In this document: in pieces, positions 6,675 through 13,471 of the stretch
How the letters are laid out: every line of letters starts with the position of its first letter
Position numbering within the stretch: position 1 is the stretch's first letter
Origin: Candidatus Moraniibacteriota bacterium
GTDB taxonomy: Bacteria; Patescibacteriota; Minisyncoccia; Moranbacterales; GCA-2747515
Assembly: GCA_027031945.1 (NCBI GenBank)
Contig: JALVPE010000100.1
Location: 1 to 24,184 of the forward strand
Direction of reading: 5' to 3'
Length of the DNA stretch: 24,184 bases
Program-made: the position numbers and the translations under genes
The notes under the pieces: generated by a model
What the model was told of the DNA's origin: nothing
The model's database searches: none
What the model saw: the letters and a program-made list of their open reading frames with translations, nothing else

Positions 6675-7205
6675 TTATTTTGTAAAAATAAATGCATAAT
6701 GATACGGACCTGCATCCAATGCTTTTTCATTATTAAAGCCAGCACTTTGTGCAAATTGTTTTACACTTTCTTCATTAAGCCTATCATCAGTACCAAAACC
6801 CTTTACGGCAACATCAGTCCATCCTACAACTAATAAATTACCATCATCTGACAAAATACGACTAGCTTCTGCAAAAAGCACTTCCCTATTTTTATTTTGC
6901 AAAAGAATTTTTCGCATTATAACATGATTAACAGAACCATCTTCCAATCCTGAACCCCTCTCTTTTTCTAAATTAACACGACGCGTCACAATATTACTAA
7001 GTCCAATAATTTGTGCACGACTTTTTACTGCCTCTAAAGCAGATTCGAGCACATCAAAACAATATACTGTTCCCTCTGTCATACGAGCAATTGGAATGGA
7101 AAAAATCCCGGGACCACAACCAAAGTCAGCTACATTATGCTCATCTGTAATATTACAAGCTCTTAATAACTTCTCCGGCTCTAATATCGCCTCATCTTCT
7201 ATCAT
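6675..7205 (-). CDS. Class I SAM-dependent methyltransferase
   Basis: Protein of 176 aa. The SAM-binding motif I is clear (VADFGCGPGIFSIPIA, about residues 25-40), followed by an acidic motif II loop (CFDVLES, about 48-54) and a motif near SGLEDGSVNHVIM that fits motif III/IV. The C-terminus (GPYHYAFIFTK) gives the last strands. The protein is short for the family and has only the core Rossmann-like fold, with no extra substrate domain, so the substrate cannot be named. It is the first gene of the leftward operon with the solute-binding protein and pilins. An extended -10 (TGATATAAT) lies 31-39 bp upstream of the start. No SD is seen. Confidence 0.87.
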   Translation of the reverse strand: MIEDEAILEPEKLLRACNITDEHNVADFGCGPGIFSIPIARMTEGTVYCFDVLESALEAVKSRAQIIGLSNIVTRRVNLEKERGSGLEDGSVNHVIMRKILLQNKNREVLFAEASRILSDDGNLLVVGWTDVAVKGFGTDDRLNEESVKQFAQSAGFNNEKALDAGPYHYAFIFTK

Positions 7206-7235
7206 AATTTTTATTTTTGAAACTTTACTATATTT

Positions 7236-7244
7236 ATTATATCA
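7236..7244 (-). promoter_or_regulatory. Extended -10 promoter of the methyltransferase operon
   Basis: TGATATAAT on the minus strand (7244-7236), with a weak -35. Predicted start of transcription is near 7229. This is probably the promoter for methyltransferase, solute-binding protein and the first two pilin-like genes. Confidence 0.6.
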
Positions 7245-7321
7245 CAACAAAATCAAATAATAAATTATTTGTAATACAACAGTAATTTTTATCAATCGTA
7301 AATAAATTTTTAGATTATAAG

Positions 7322-7412
7322 TAGAGAGACAGGGATTCGAACCCTGGGTTCCATTTAAACATGAAACAACGGTTTTCGAAACCGGCCCATTAAACCACTC
7401 TGGCACCTCTCC
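7322..7412 (-). tRNA. tRNA-Ser (anticodon CGA)
   Basis: A 91-nt class II tRNA. Acceptor strand GGAGAGG starts at 7412, D arm CCA/TGG, anticodon stem CCGGT/ACCGT with loop TTCGAAA (anticodon CGA), a 7-bp variable arm GTTTCAT/ATGGAAC, and T arm CAGGG-TTCGAAT-CCCTG. The CCA end is not encoded. Odd points: the 27-43 pair is C-U, the acceptor has G-U at both ends (1-72 and 7-66), and the discriminator reads A instead of the usual G of bacterial tRNA-Ser. Confidence 0.92.
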
Positions 7413-7427
7413 ATTCTCACACACCTA

Positions 7428-7455
7428 AGTGTATCACAAAAAATATTAATGTCCA
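7428..7455 (-). promoter_or_regulatory. Promoter of tRNA-Ser(CGA)
   Basis: Minus strand -35 TGGACA (7455-7450), 16-bp spacer, -10 TACACT (7433-7428) preceded by TGA (extended -10). The -10 ends 15 bp before the mature 5' end of the tRNA, leaving a short precursor leader. Confidence 0.7.
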
Positions 7456-7487
7456 TCTTCACTAAATTTGATCTATTGTTAGAATTA

Positions 7488-7949
7488 TTATTTATTTACA
7501 GCCTTACAATATTTCCCTATAATTTGAGCTTCATCAATTATATGATTTTTTATTGCATTTTCTACTTCTTTACGTGTTGCTTGCTCTGTTAAATTTAATA
7601 GTATATCAATTGCATATATCTTAAAAAAATATCTATGTTCTCTATCAGGTGGACAAGGAGCTACATACTCATGTGTATTACTTGTGGTAATGCCATGTAC
7701 CCCATCTGGTTCAACACCTTCTTTTATCTCACATAAATTAGGATTTATATTAAAAACAATCCAATGATCCCAATTTCCATTAGTGCCGGCACTAAGTGGC
7801 ACATCTGAATCCCAAGATAGTAATACTAAAGACCTTGCCTTTTGCGGAATATCCAAAATCTGTAAAGGAGGATTTAAACCAAACCCTTCACAAGTATATT
7901 TTTTTGGAATTTGCCCTTCATTTTCAAATGCTTTTGAAATAACCCTCAT
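7488..7949 (-). CDS. YbhB/YbcL family PEBP-like protein
   Basis: Protein of 153 aa, the full length of the bacterial PEBP (Raf kinase inhibitor-like, YbhB/YbcL) family. Family signatures in order: CEGFGLNPPLQ (about 20-30, usually C.G.d.sPpL), LSWDSDVPLSAGTNGNWDHWIVFNI (the DPDAP...HWvv block; here the acid motif is SDVP), THEYVAPCPPDREHRYFFKIYAID (the Y.GPCPP.g.HrYfF.lyALD block), and the terminal HIIDEAQIIGKY. It is cytosolic, with no signal peptide. The molecular function of bacterial members is poorly defined; they have a ligand pocket for anionic groups. It stands alone between two tRNA-Ser genes. No SD and no clear promoter are seen. Confidence 0.93.
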   Translation of the reverse strand: MRVISKAFENEGQIPKKYTCEGFGLNPPLQILDIPQKARSLVLLSWDSDVPLSAGTNGNWDHWIVFNINPNLCEIKEGVEPDGVHGITTSNTHEYVAPCPPDREHRYFFKIYAIDILLNLTEQATRKEVENAIKNHIIDEAQIIGKYCKAVNK

Positions 7950-7992
7950 ATCATTTAATTAATTACATACAAAGAACCATAATAATCAACAG

Positions 7993-8077
7993 CGGTGAGG
8001 ACAGGATTCGAACCTGCGAAGAGTTGCCCCTTACACGCTTTCCAAGCGTGCGCCTTCAACCACTCGGCCACCTCACC
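7993..8077 (-). tRNA. tRNA-Ser (anticodon GGA)
   Basis: An 85-nt class II tRNA with perfect 7-bp acceptor (GGTGAGG/CCTCACC), D arm GCC/GGC, anticodon stem CACGC/GCGTG with loop TTGGAAA (anticodon GGA), a variable arm around GGGGCAACTC, T arm GCAGG-TTCGAAT-CCTGT and discriminator G. The CCA end is not encoded. Confidence 0.97.
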
Positions 8078-8090
8078 ATTTTTCTTTACT

Positions 8091-8216
8091 TAGTAATGAC
8101 ATATCATTACTAATACTATTCTTGTATATAGACATTAAAAATCATACTACTATTAAATTATATATCTTAAAGGTACACAAATACACACTATTTAACAAGG
8201 GTGCTGAATTTCAGCA
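8091..8216. repeat. Two small hairpins in the gap between tRNA-Ser(GGA) and pyk
   Basis: TAGTAATGA/TCATTACTA (8091-8099 and 8104-8112) is a perfect 9-bp stem with a 4-nt loop, 14 bp upstream of the tRNA. TGCTGA/TCAGCA (8202-8207 and 8211-8216) is a 6-bp stem about 60 bp past the pyk stop. Neither is followed by a T run on the minus strand. Nothing else is seen in 8078-8275. Confidence 0.5.
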
Positions 8217-8275
8217 TTGTAAAAAATTCCATAATTTATAAAAACACAATCAATTGCATTTCTACCAACTTTAAA

Positions 8276-9727
8276 TTATGTAATCCGTGATCCTGTTAGT
8301 GTTAATTTTTTACCTGCTTTTGTGGACCCTAGCACTGTTATAACTAAATCTTGCGAATGCAATAACTCCTTACTTTTTGCCTCTTTAATAGTCTGGTCAA
8401 TACACTTTTTACGACTGCATTCTCCTGCATGCAAAAATGAATGCACGCCCCATACAAGTGCTAATTGATTATAAGTCTTTTGATTATTTGTTGCAACTAA
8501 TATGATCTGATTTGGTCGAAAATGTGATAATAATCGTGCAGTATAACCACTTTCTGAAAATATAACAATCGCCTGTGCATCTAATTCTCGTGAAAAATCA
8601 TATGTTGCATGTGCAATATTTACTTCTTCTGATGAAAATGTAAGTGACATTGCTTCAAATACATCATCATATGGAGATATCTCTGTTTCACTTGCTATTT
8701 GAGACATTGTACGTACCGACTCCACAGGATAATTTCCCATACTAGATTCCCCACTAAGCATCACAGCATCTGTATGATCTGCCACAGCATTTGTCACGTC
8801 TGCCACTTCAGCTCTGGTTGGTCTTGCATTGTGTTCCATACTTGCAAGCATTTGTGTTGCTACTATTACTGGACGCAGATGACTAATTGACTTTTTCAAA
8901 ATATCTTTTTCCAAAATTGTAATACGTGATGGCTCTACTTCTATACCAAGATCACCCCTTGCAATCATTACGGCATCTGTCGCCCCTAATATTCTATCTA
9001 AATTATTCAAAGCCTCTTTACACTCAATCTTTGAAATAATTCTTGGCATAGTTTCTTCCTCTCCAATAATTTTACGAATATGTTTACGCAGATTTATAAT
9101 ATCCTGACCATCACGTACAAAACTCATTGCCACAAAATCAACGCTCTGTGACAGCGCAAAAGCTAAATCATCATAATCTTTTTTTGTTACAGTTGGCAAT
9201 GGAACGCGTGCATCTGGAATATTTATACCTTTATGATTTTTAACCAGTCCACCATCAATAACATCAGCAATTGCATATCCATCTACAATATCAACAACAC
9301 GCACTTTCATCAATCCATCCTCTATGAGAATTTCATTACCGACTGACAATTCCTTTATGATTGATGGGCAATCTAAAATAATCACTTTTTCATCTTGCGC
9401 AATTTTTTCAATTTTTGCATTATCATATGAGACATCAAAAATTCGCACAGTTTCTCCCTGCTCAATTTCCAATTCCTCTTCCATATGCGTTCGCACTCTA
9501 GGACCTTGTAAGTCAGCTAAAATTGCAACAGGTACTCCCACATTTTTTGCAGCAATCCGCACATTTTGCATTACACGCTCATGCCACTCATATTCACCAT
9601 GTGAAAAATTAAACCTAGCAACATTTAATCCAGCTCGTATCATATTTTCAAGTATTTCAACTGTCTCAGAAACCGGACCAAGTGTCGCTACAATCTTTGT
9701 GTGTTTCTTTATTATTTCTTTTTGCAT
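8276..9727 (-). CDS. pyk: Pyruvate kinase
   Basis: Protein of 483 aa, normal for the enzyme that converts phosphoenolpyruvate and ADP to pyruvate and ATP at the end of glycolysis. Motifs in order: KIVATLGPVSE (11-21), ARFNFSHGEY (37-46), DLQGPRVR (72-79), the B-domain (about 80-170), VDFVAMSFVR, ISKIECKEAL with the catalytic Lys, AVMIARGDLGIEV, then VIVATQMLASM and RPTRAEVADVTNAVADHTDAVMLSGESSMG. The C-terminal domain ends in a typical TGSRIT. An extended -10 lies about 50 bp upstream; no SD is seen. It is a single-gene unit downstream of the terminator of the DUF4870 gene. Confidence 0.98.
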   Translation of the reverse strand: MQKEIIKKHTKIVATLGPVSETVEILENMIRAGLNVARFNFSHGEYEWHERVMQNVRIAAKNVGVPVAILADLQGPRVRTHMEEELEIEQGETVRIFDVSYDNAKIEKIAQDEKVIILDCPSIIKELSVGNEILIEDGLMKVRVVDIVDGYAIADVIDGGLVKNHKGINIPDARVPLPTVTKKDYDDLAFALSQSVDFVAMSFVRDGQDIINLRKHIRKIIGEEETMPRIISKIECKEALNNLDRILGATDAVMIARGDLGIEVEPSRITILEKDILKKSISHLRPVIVATQMLASMEHNARPTRAEVADVTNAVADHTDAVMLSGESSMGNYPVESVRTMSQIASETEISPYDDVFEAMSLTFSSEEVNIAHATYDFSRELDAQAIVIFSESGYTARLLSHFRPNQIILVATNNQKTYNQLALVWGVHSFLHAGECSRKKCIDQTIKEAKSKELLHSQDLVITVLGSTKAGKKLTLTGSRIT

Positions 9728-9778
9728 TTTTATGTTTTAATTTTACAAATACAACTAACCTATTACTCTCGTAAATTC

Positions 9779-9787
9779 ATTATACCA
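9779..9787 (-). promoter_or_regulatory. Extended -10 promoter of pyk
   Basis: TGGTATAAT on the minus strand (9787-9779) with no good -35, placed right after the terminator at 9783-9828, whose T run it overlaps. Predicted leader is about 45 nt. Confidence 0.6.
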
Positions 9788-9828
9788 CAAAAACAAAACA
9801 AGTCGTTTTTCGTGAAACGACTTGTTTT
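9783..9828 (-). terminator. Rho-independent terminator after the DUF4870 gene
   Basis: AAAACAAGTCGTTT (9795-9808) and its perfect complement (9815-9828) form a 14-bp stem with a 6-nt loop. On the minus strand TTTTGTTTTTG follows. Confidence 0.88.
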
Positions 9829-9850
9829 AAATAAAAATAATACTAAAATA

Positions 9851-10249
9851 TTATTTGTCTAACAAATGAATCCCACCAATAAGCGGTAATTCTTTCATTT
9901 TTCCATTTGCTGCATTCATGATTCCCATAATCCAAAATACAAGTGCTGCCAGACCCAAAATTGGCATCAACAAAAATCCAATGAGTACAAAACTCAACAT
10001 TCCTGCAACTACATTGCCTACAATTATGAAAAGCAATAGCACCAAACTCTGATTTGCATGAAATTTTGCAAAAGGAGAATCTTTTGCATCAGTTATCAAT
10101 GGTAAGAAAAAAATAAAGTACGACAAAATTGCCATTGTTTTATTTTTTTCAACATCAGCAGGATCAGCTTGCATTACAGTCGCCTGTGCCGGTTGTGGTG
10201 CTTGCTGTTCAGTTTGTGATTGTTCTTGTTGTATATTTTGCTCTTCCAT
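9851..10249 (-). CDS. DUF4870-type small membrane protein
   Basis: Protein of 132 aa. The first 33 residues are a Gln/Pro/Ala-rich cytosolic tail, followed by the family's start VEKNKTMAILSYFIFFLPLITDAKDSPFAKFHANQSLVLLL (about 34-74), a long hydrophobic hairpin (about 68-112), and a C-terminal amphipathic end (NAANGKMKELPLIGGI). This layout matches the DUF4870/Tic20-like family of unknown function. The start is supported by a purine-rich SD (AGGTAGGTGA) and by an extended -10 located in the 3' end of the gene upstream. It ends at a strong terminator. It is the last gene of the htpX group on this strand. Confidence 0.88.
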   Translation of the reverse strand: MEEQNIQQEQSQTEQQAPQPAQATVMQADPADVEKNKTMAILSYFIFFLPLITDAKDSPFAKFHANQSLVLLLFIIVGNVVAGMLSFVLIGFLLMPILGLAALVFWIMGIMNAANGKMKELPLIGGIHLLDK

Positions 10250-10304
10250 AGTGTCACCTACCTTTCTATTCTATATATAAAATTATCTCTTACATTTATT
10301 ATTA

Positions 10305-10313
10305 AGTATACCA
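10305..10313 (-). promoter_or_regulatory. Extended -10 promoter of the DUF4870 gene
   Basis: TGGTATACT on the minus strand (10313-10305), immediately after the stop of the upstream 140-aa gene. Predicted leader is about 50 nt. No clear -35. Confidence 0.6.
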
Positions 10314-10315
10314 GA

Positions 10316-10738
10316 TTATTCAACTTCTGCAATCTCTTGTAAAATTTCATCTGGCAATCCTTCTCCCGGTACAGTTTTTCCTGGATAACGCCACGCACTT
10401 ATGATATAAAATTGTTTTTGTGATTGTGTATTTTTATTCAAAAAAGAAAGCATTTTCTCATCCATTACATTTTTATTTTGAATTTTTTCTTTTTTATTTT
10501 TAATTTGATACATTACCCATATCTCATTTGTCCATGTTTTCTTGCCATTTTCCCCTTTTTTTGTAGATTGCGGTTGCACAACTGCGATAGTATTTTTTAC
10601 AATTCCTTCTTCCTTCCTAATTGGAGCTCTTATAACACGCGTAATTCTCTGAGCACTAAGTCCATAATGACGCATTTTCATTTTAACATGATTTGTCCAA
10701 TAATATTTATCTGAATTTTTTGGCGGTTTCCACTGCAT
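10316..10738 (-). CDS. Conserved-looking hypothetical protein, 140 aa
   Basis: Small soluble protein, Lys-rich, with no signal peptide. The N-terminal half reads like a compact alpha/beta domain: YYWTNHVKMKMRHYGLSAQRITRVIRAP (about 12-39) has the 'H..RM..R.GLS...I..VI..P' pattern seen in DUF4258-like proteins and in the BrnT/RelE-type fold, followed by strands (NTIAVVQP, KTWTNEIWVMYQI), a Lys/Asn-rich insert, and a conserved-looking end (IISAWRYPGKTVPGEGLPDEILQEIA). It begins 10 nt after the htpX stop, so it is probably cotranscribed with it. No antitoxin-like gene sits next to it, which speaks against a toxin. The family assignment is tentative. Confidence 0.75.
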   Translation of the reverse strand: MQWKPPKNSDKYYWTNHVKMKMRHYGLSAQRITRVIRAPIRKEEGIVKNTIAVVQPQSTKKGENGKKTWTNEIWVMYQIKNKKEKIQNKNVMDEKMLSFLNKNTQSQKQFYIISAWRYPGKTVPGEGLPDEILQEIAEVE

Positions 10739-10748
10739 AAGTTTATGA

Positions 10749-11615
10749 TTAATCTAAACTCCCACGTAATCTAGCTATTCTTTCCTCCACAGGAGGATGT
10801 GTCATGAAAAATTTCATCATTTTTTTACCCTTAAGTGGATTCGCAATAAATAAATGTGCCGTTGTATTTGATGCGGTTGCTACAGGTCGAGTATCCGCAC
10901 TTATTTTTTCTAATGCACTTGCCAATCCTTCAGGATATCTAGTCAACAATGCTCCCGAAGCGTCTGCTAAAAATTCTCTTTTGCGCGACACTGCAAATCT
11001 AAGCATAGTAGCAACAAGTGGTGCAACAAAAAGCAATAATAAACTAAATATTAAACCAATAATACCACCTCCATTATCAGAATCACCGGAAAAAAATATC
11101 AATCTACTTACCATTGCTATCATACTAGTAAATATAACAGCGATTGTGCCGACTAATATATCTCTATTTCCAATATGTGATATTTCATGAGCTGCCACTC
11201 CCCTTATCTCTTCTTTATTTAATTTATCCAATAAACCTCTTGTAAAAACAATTACCCCATGTTCCGGATCTCGTCCTGTTGCAAAAGCGTTTAATGCCAT
11301 ATCATCAATTACATAAATCTTTGGTGTAGGTAATCCTGCAGTAATTGCCAAATTATCTACAATTTCATACAATTCTCTAAAATTGTTTCTTGAAATTTCT
11401 TTCGCATTTGTCATTTTAAGTACAACTTTATCAGAAAACCAATAAGACCAAACACTTGTACCAACTGCAATAACAGAGGATAATATCAGTATCGAACCAT
11501 TACGAAATATGATGGAAGCCAAAAACCCCACTGTAATAATAAGGCCAAAAAACGTAGTCATAAGTAACCACGTTTTTAAAATATTATTTGATTTTTGTGT
11601 ATATAATGTTGCCAT
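10749..11615 (-). CDS. htpX: HtpX-type membrane zinc metallopeptidase (M48B)
   Basis: Protein of 288 aa from the start chosen here. Two N-terminal hydrophobic helices (about 14-36 and 39-56) precede the peptidase domain with HEISH (143-147), the zinc-binding HExxH site, followed by GNRD, then two more hydrophobic segments, and REFLADASGALLT carrying the third zinc ligand Glu. The C-terminus HPPVEERIARLR is typical. It degrades misfolded membrane proteins. The frame is open to an ATG at 11633, but that codon lies inside the end of a repeat element (11628-11796). The family's N-terminus starts at MATLYTQ, so 11615 is preferred. LemA, its usual partner gene, lies upstream on the same strand. Confidence 0.96.
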   Translation of the reverse strand: MATLYTQKSNNILKTWLLMTTFFGLIITVGFLASIIFRNGSILILSSVIAVGTSVWSYWFSDKVVLKMTNAKEISRNNFRELYEIVDNLAITAGLPTPKIYVIDDMALNAFATGRDPEHGVIVFTRGLLDKLNKEEIRGVAAHEISHIGNRDILVGTIAVIFTSMIAMVSRLIFFSGDSDNGGGIIGLIFSLLLLFVAPLVATMLRFAVSRKREFLADASGALLTRYPEGLASALEKISADTRPVATASNTTAHLFIANPLKGKKMMKFFMTHPPVEERIARLRGSLD

Positions 11616-11627
11616 AGAGTTATTTAT

Positions 11628-11796
11628 TGTCATTCCTGCAAAAACAAAAATCTAGAACTTCTTATAAATATTCTTCAAAAAAATATACATTATTTTTTAT
11701 AAGTAGACTATTGTATATACTAAATTTCTTATTACTCTTATTAATCTCTAGATTCCCGCCCTGCCTACCGGACAGGCAGGCTTCACGGGAATGACA
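11628..11796. repeat. 169-bp palindromic interspersed element (MITE-like)
   Basis: The outer ends are inverted repeats TGTCATTCC (11628-11636) and GGAATGACA (11788-11796). Inside these, AATCTAGA (11649-11656) pairs with TCTAGATT (11747-11754). The right arm also holds a GC-rich nested hairpin: ATTCCCG/CGGGAAT (11752-11758, 11786-11792) enclosing CCTGCCT/AGGCAGG (11760-11766, 11774-11780). The element fills nearly the whole lemA-htpX gap (11616-11803) and codes for nothing visible. Confidence 0.75.
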
Positions 11797-11803
11797 TTTT
11801 TTA

Positions 11804-12382
11804 TTAAAATGTCACTTTTACATTTTTTCTTTCAGCATCATCTTCAATTTCAAAAAACTCACGCTTTGCAAAATGAAAAAGTGAAGCAATGATATTACTT
11901 GGCACAGTTTCAACTTTTATATTATAGTCACGTACCGTTCCATTATAAAACCTTCTTGAAGCCTGAATCTTATCTTCTATCTCTGTCAAATCATTTTGTA
12001 ATTGTAAAAAATTTTGATTTGCTTTTAAATCTGGATAATTCTCTGCTACTGCAAATAATTTACCCAATGCTCCAGAAAGTCCCTGTTGTGCTCCCGCCAA
12101 AGCAGCCATATTTTCTGCTGTTGCACTACTTGCGTCAATATTAATAGCTGTTGCTTTTGAACGAGCCTCCATAACGGCTTCCAATGTTTTACTCTCGTGT
12201 TTTGCATAACCTTTTACTGTTTCCACAAGATTTGGAATTAAGTCATAACGTCTCTTTAACTGTACATCAATATCACTCCATGCTTCATCAACATTTGTAC
12301 GCATTTTAACAAGAGTATTATAAATACTAATTGCCATTATTACTAATACACCTACAACAATAAAGGTAACCATTCCAAACAT
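11804..12382 (-). CDS. lemA: LemA family protein
   Basis: Protein of 192 aa, full length for the family. An N-terminal membrane helix (about 5-24) is followed by the signature NTLVKMRTNVDEAWSDIDVQLKRRYDLIPNLVETVKGYAKHE (about 22-64) and long antiparallel helices to the C-terminus, with the usual YNxxVRDYN-like segment (FYNGTVRDYNIKVETVPSNIIASLF). The family's role is unsettled; it is commonly encoded next to htpX, as here, and is thought to act at the membrane. A repeat element now separates the two genes. The start is close to -10-like sequences (TGATATATT about 25-35 bp upstream), with no SD. Confidence 0.96.
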   Translation of the reverse strand: MFGMVTFIVVGVLVIMAISIYNTLVKMRTNVDEAWSDIDVQLKRRYDLIPNLVETVKGYAKHESKTLEAVMEARSKATAINIDASSATAENMAALAGAQQGLSGALGKLFAVAENYPDLKANQNFLQLQNDLTEIEDKIQASRRFYNGTVRDYNIKVETVPSNIIASLFHFAKREFFEIEDDAERKNVKVTF

Positions 12383-12445
12383 AATTTTAAATTTATGAAT
12401 TACACTCTTAAATATATCATACTTATATTAAAAAATAAATACCTA

Positions 12446-12454
12446 TGTTATACT
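12446..12454 (+). promoter_or_regulatory. Extended -10 promoter, leaderless start of the PAP2 gene
   Basis: TGTTATACT (12446-12454) ends 7 nt before the ATG at 12462, so transcription should start at or next to the A of the start codon. The -35 position is weak (TATTAA). Confidence 0.7.
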
Positions 12455-12461
12455 TGAATAT

Positions 12462-12914
12462 ATGATTGAAATATTATTACAATATAAATTATTTTTAATA
12501 CCAATTGTCGTCATTTTGTGTGCACAATTAATTAAATTTCTACGCCTTTCTCTAAAGCATGGCTTTCGATTGGATGATTTATTTGACCCGGGACATTTTC
12601 CAAGTGCTCACAGTGCATTTGTTACATCTTTAGTCGTTACAGTTGGATATTATGAAAATATTACATCTGGCACATTTGCCGTTGCAACTTGTTTTGCTTT
12701 TATTACAATTTATGACGCACTACGAGTTAGAATGCACATTGGTTTACAAGGAAAAACACTTAATAAACTTGTTACAGAAATTGACTCTATAGATCCCAAA
12801 AAATTTCCTCACCTCAAAGAGCACGTTGGACACTATGCAAATGAAGTTGCTGGAGGTATTGGCATTGGTTTTGTGCTAAGTTTTATATTGATTACACTTA
12901 TTAATATGCTATAA
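12462..12914 (+). CDS. Divergent PAP2 family membrane protein (DUF212/YuiD-like)
   Basis: Protein of 150 aa with hydrophobic segments at about 8-26, 50-66, 72-88 and 130-149. The family motifs are present: FDPGHFPSAHSAFV (about 41-54, usually GGMPSSHSA), YDALRVRMHIGLQGKTLN (about 87-104, usually YDA.GVRr..G.QA..LN), and KEHVGHYANEVAGGIGIG (usually LGHtp.EV..G...G). These resemble parts of the PAP2 acid phosphatase active site, and the family is called divergent PAP2, but its substrate is unknown. The gene is monocistronic, points away from lemA, has no SD and appears leaderless. Confidence 0.93.
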   Translation: MIEILLQYKLFLIPIVVILCAQLIKFLRLSLKHGFRLDDLFDPGHFPSAHSAFVTSLVVTVGYYENITSGTFAVATCFAFITIYDALRVRMHIGLQGKTLNKLVTEIDSIDPKKFPHLKEHVGHYANEVAGGIGIGFVLSFILITLINML

Positions 12915-12946
12915 AAAAAATCTCACCTGCATGATTACAGATGAGA
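12913..12946 (-). terminator. Rho-independent terminator after the PilZ gene
   Basis: A 9-bp stem (12921-12929 with 12938-12946) is fully paired only in the minus-strand RNA, where the odd pair is G-U; on the plus strand it is a C-A mismatch. Eight U follow on the minus strand. Confidence 0.85.
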
Positions 12947-12952
12947 ACTATT

Positions 12953-13378
12953 TCAAGATATACTTATATCAATATATTGCGCACCAATACGATCTGGTGA
13001 CACATTAGCAACACGTGCTTTACGTGTGCAATTTTTTCCGTATGTTGCTTTATACTGAACAACAATTTGTTGTCCAATATGAAAAGAGCGAAGTGTGCCG
13101 CTATTCACAATGAAACCAATTCCCGTCAGTGACACATTACACAAATGCGTCTGTATCTTTCTTGTTGTATGTATAATAACCTCTGCACGTACTGCACATG
13201 CTTCTCGATGTTGTTGTCGATGATTAAAAATACAATACGTTGTCTTACTGCACTTACGACACCTTACTATTTTTTTACGCGTTCCTGGCGCAACAGAATA
13301 ATAATGATTTTTTTTGCAATTTGAACACTGAATACGTACCTTGCCATTCTTAACAGGTATATTATTGAGTCTTTTCAT
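12953..13378 (-). CDS. PilZ domain protein with an N-terminal zinc ribbon
   Basis: Protein of 141 aa. Residues 15-45 form a zinc-ribbon-like knuckle pair: CSNC (18-21) and CRKC (40-43). Residues about 52-140 fit a PilZ domain: RQQHR (54-58) matches the RxxxR c-di-GMP-binding motif, and NVSLTGIGF (81-89) matches [D/N]xSxxG, followed by the barrel strands (IGQQIVVQYKAT, RKARVANVSPDRIGAQYID). It is cytosolic. The combination suggests that c-di-GMP or a related signal is read out through a zinc-ribbon contact with nucleic acid or protein (inference). It has a very good SD (AAGGAGGT, 5 nt before ATG) and its own terminator. It follows the Mur ligase by 93 nt. Confidence 0.85.
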   Translation of the reverse strand: MKRLNNIPVKNGKVRIQCSNCKKNHYYSVAPGTRKKIVRCRKCSKTTYCIFNHRQQHREACAVRAEVIIHTTRKIQTHLCNVSLTGIGFIVNSGTLRSFHIGQQIVVQYKATYGKNCTRKARVANVSPDRIGAQYIDISIS

Positions 13379-13407
13379 CTTCTACCTCCTTAAAATATAA
13401 TAACCTA

Positions 13408-13438
13408 CAAAAAAAATCTTACTATTGATAATATTAAG
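13408..13438 (-). terminator. Weak terminator after the Mur ligase
   Basis: CTTA..TAAG with an inner TAT/ATA stem (13418-13438) is followed on the minus strand by ATTTTTTTTG. The stem is AT-rich with one mismatch, so it may be leaky and allow read-through into the PilZ gene. Confidence 0.45.
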
Positions 13439-13471
13439 AACTACTATTATTTTTAAAACAATATAATTATA

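Noticed and set aside
7242..7424. 60-codon leftward frame across tRNA-Ser(CGA)
   Set aside because: It is the tRNA read as protein; the tRNA structure explains the sequence.
8202..8216. Hairpin past pyk as its terminator
   Set aside because: Six-bp stem with a 3-nt loop and no T run on the minus strand; too weak to call.
10316..10738. Toxin of a toxin-antitoxin pair
   Set aside because: The neighbours are htpX and a DUF4870 membrane protein; no small partner gene or autoregulated promoter is seen.
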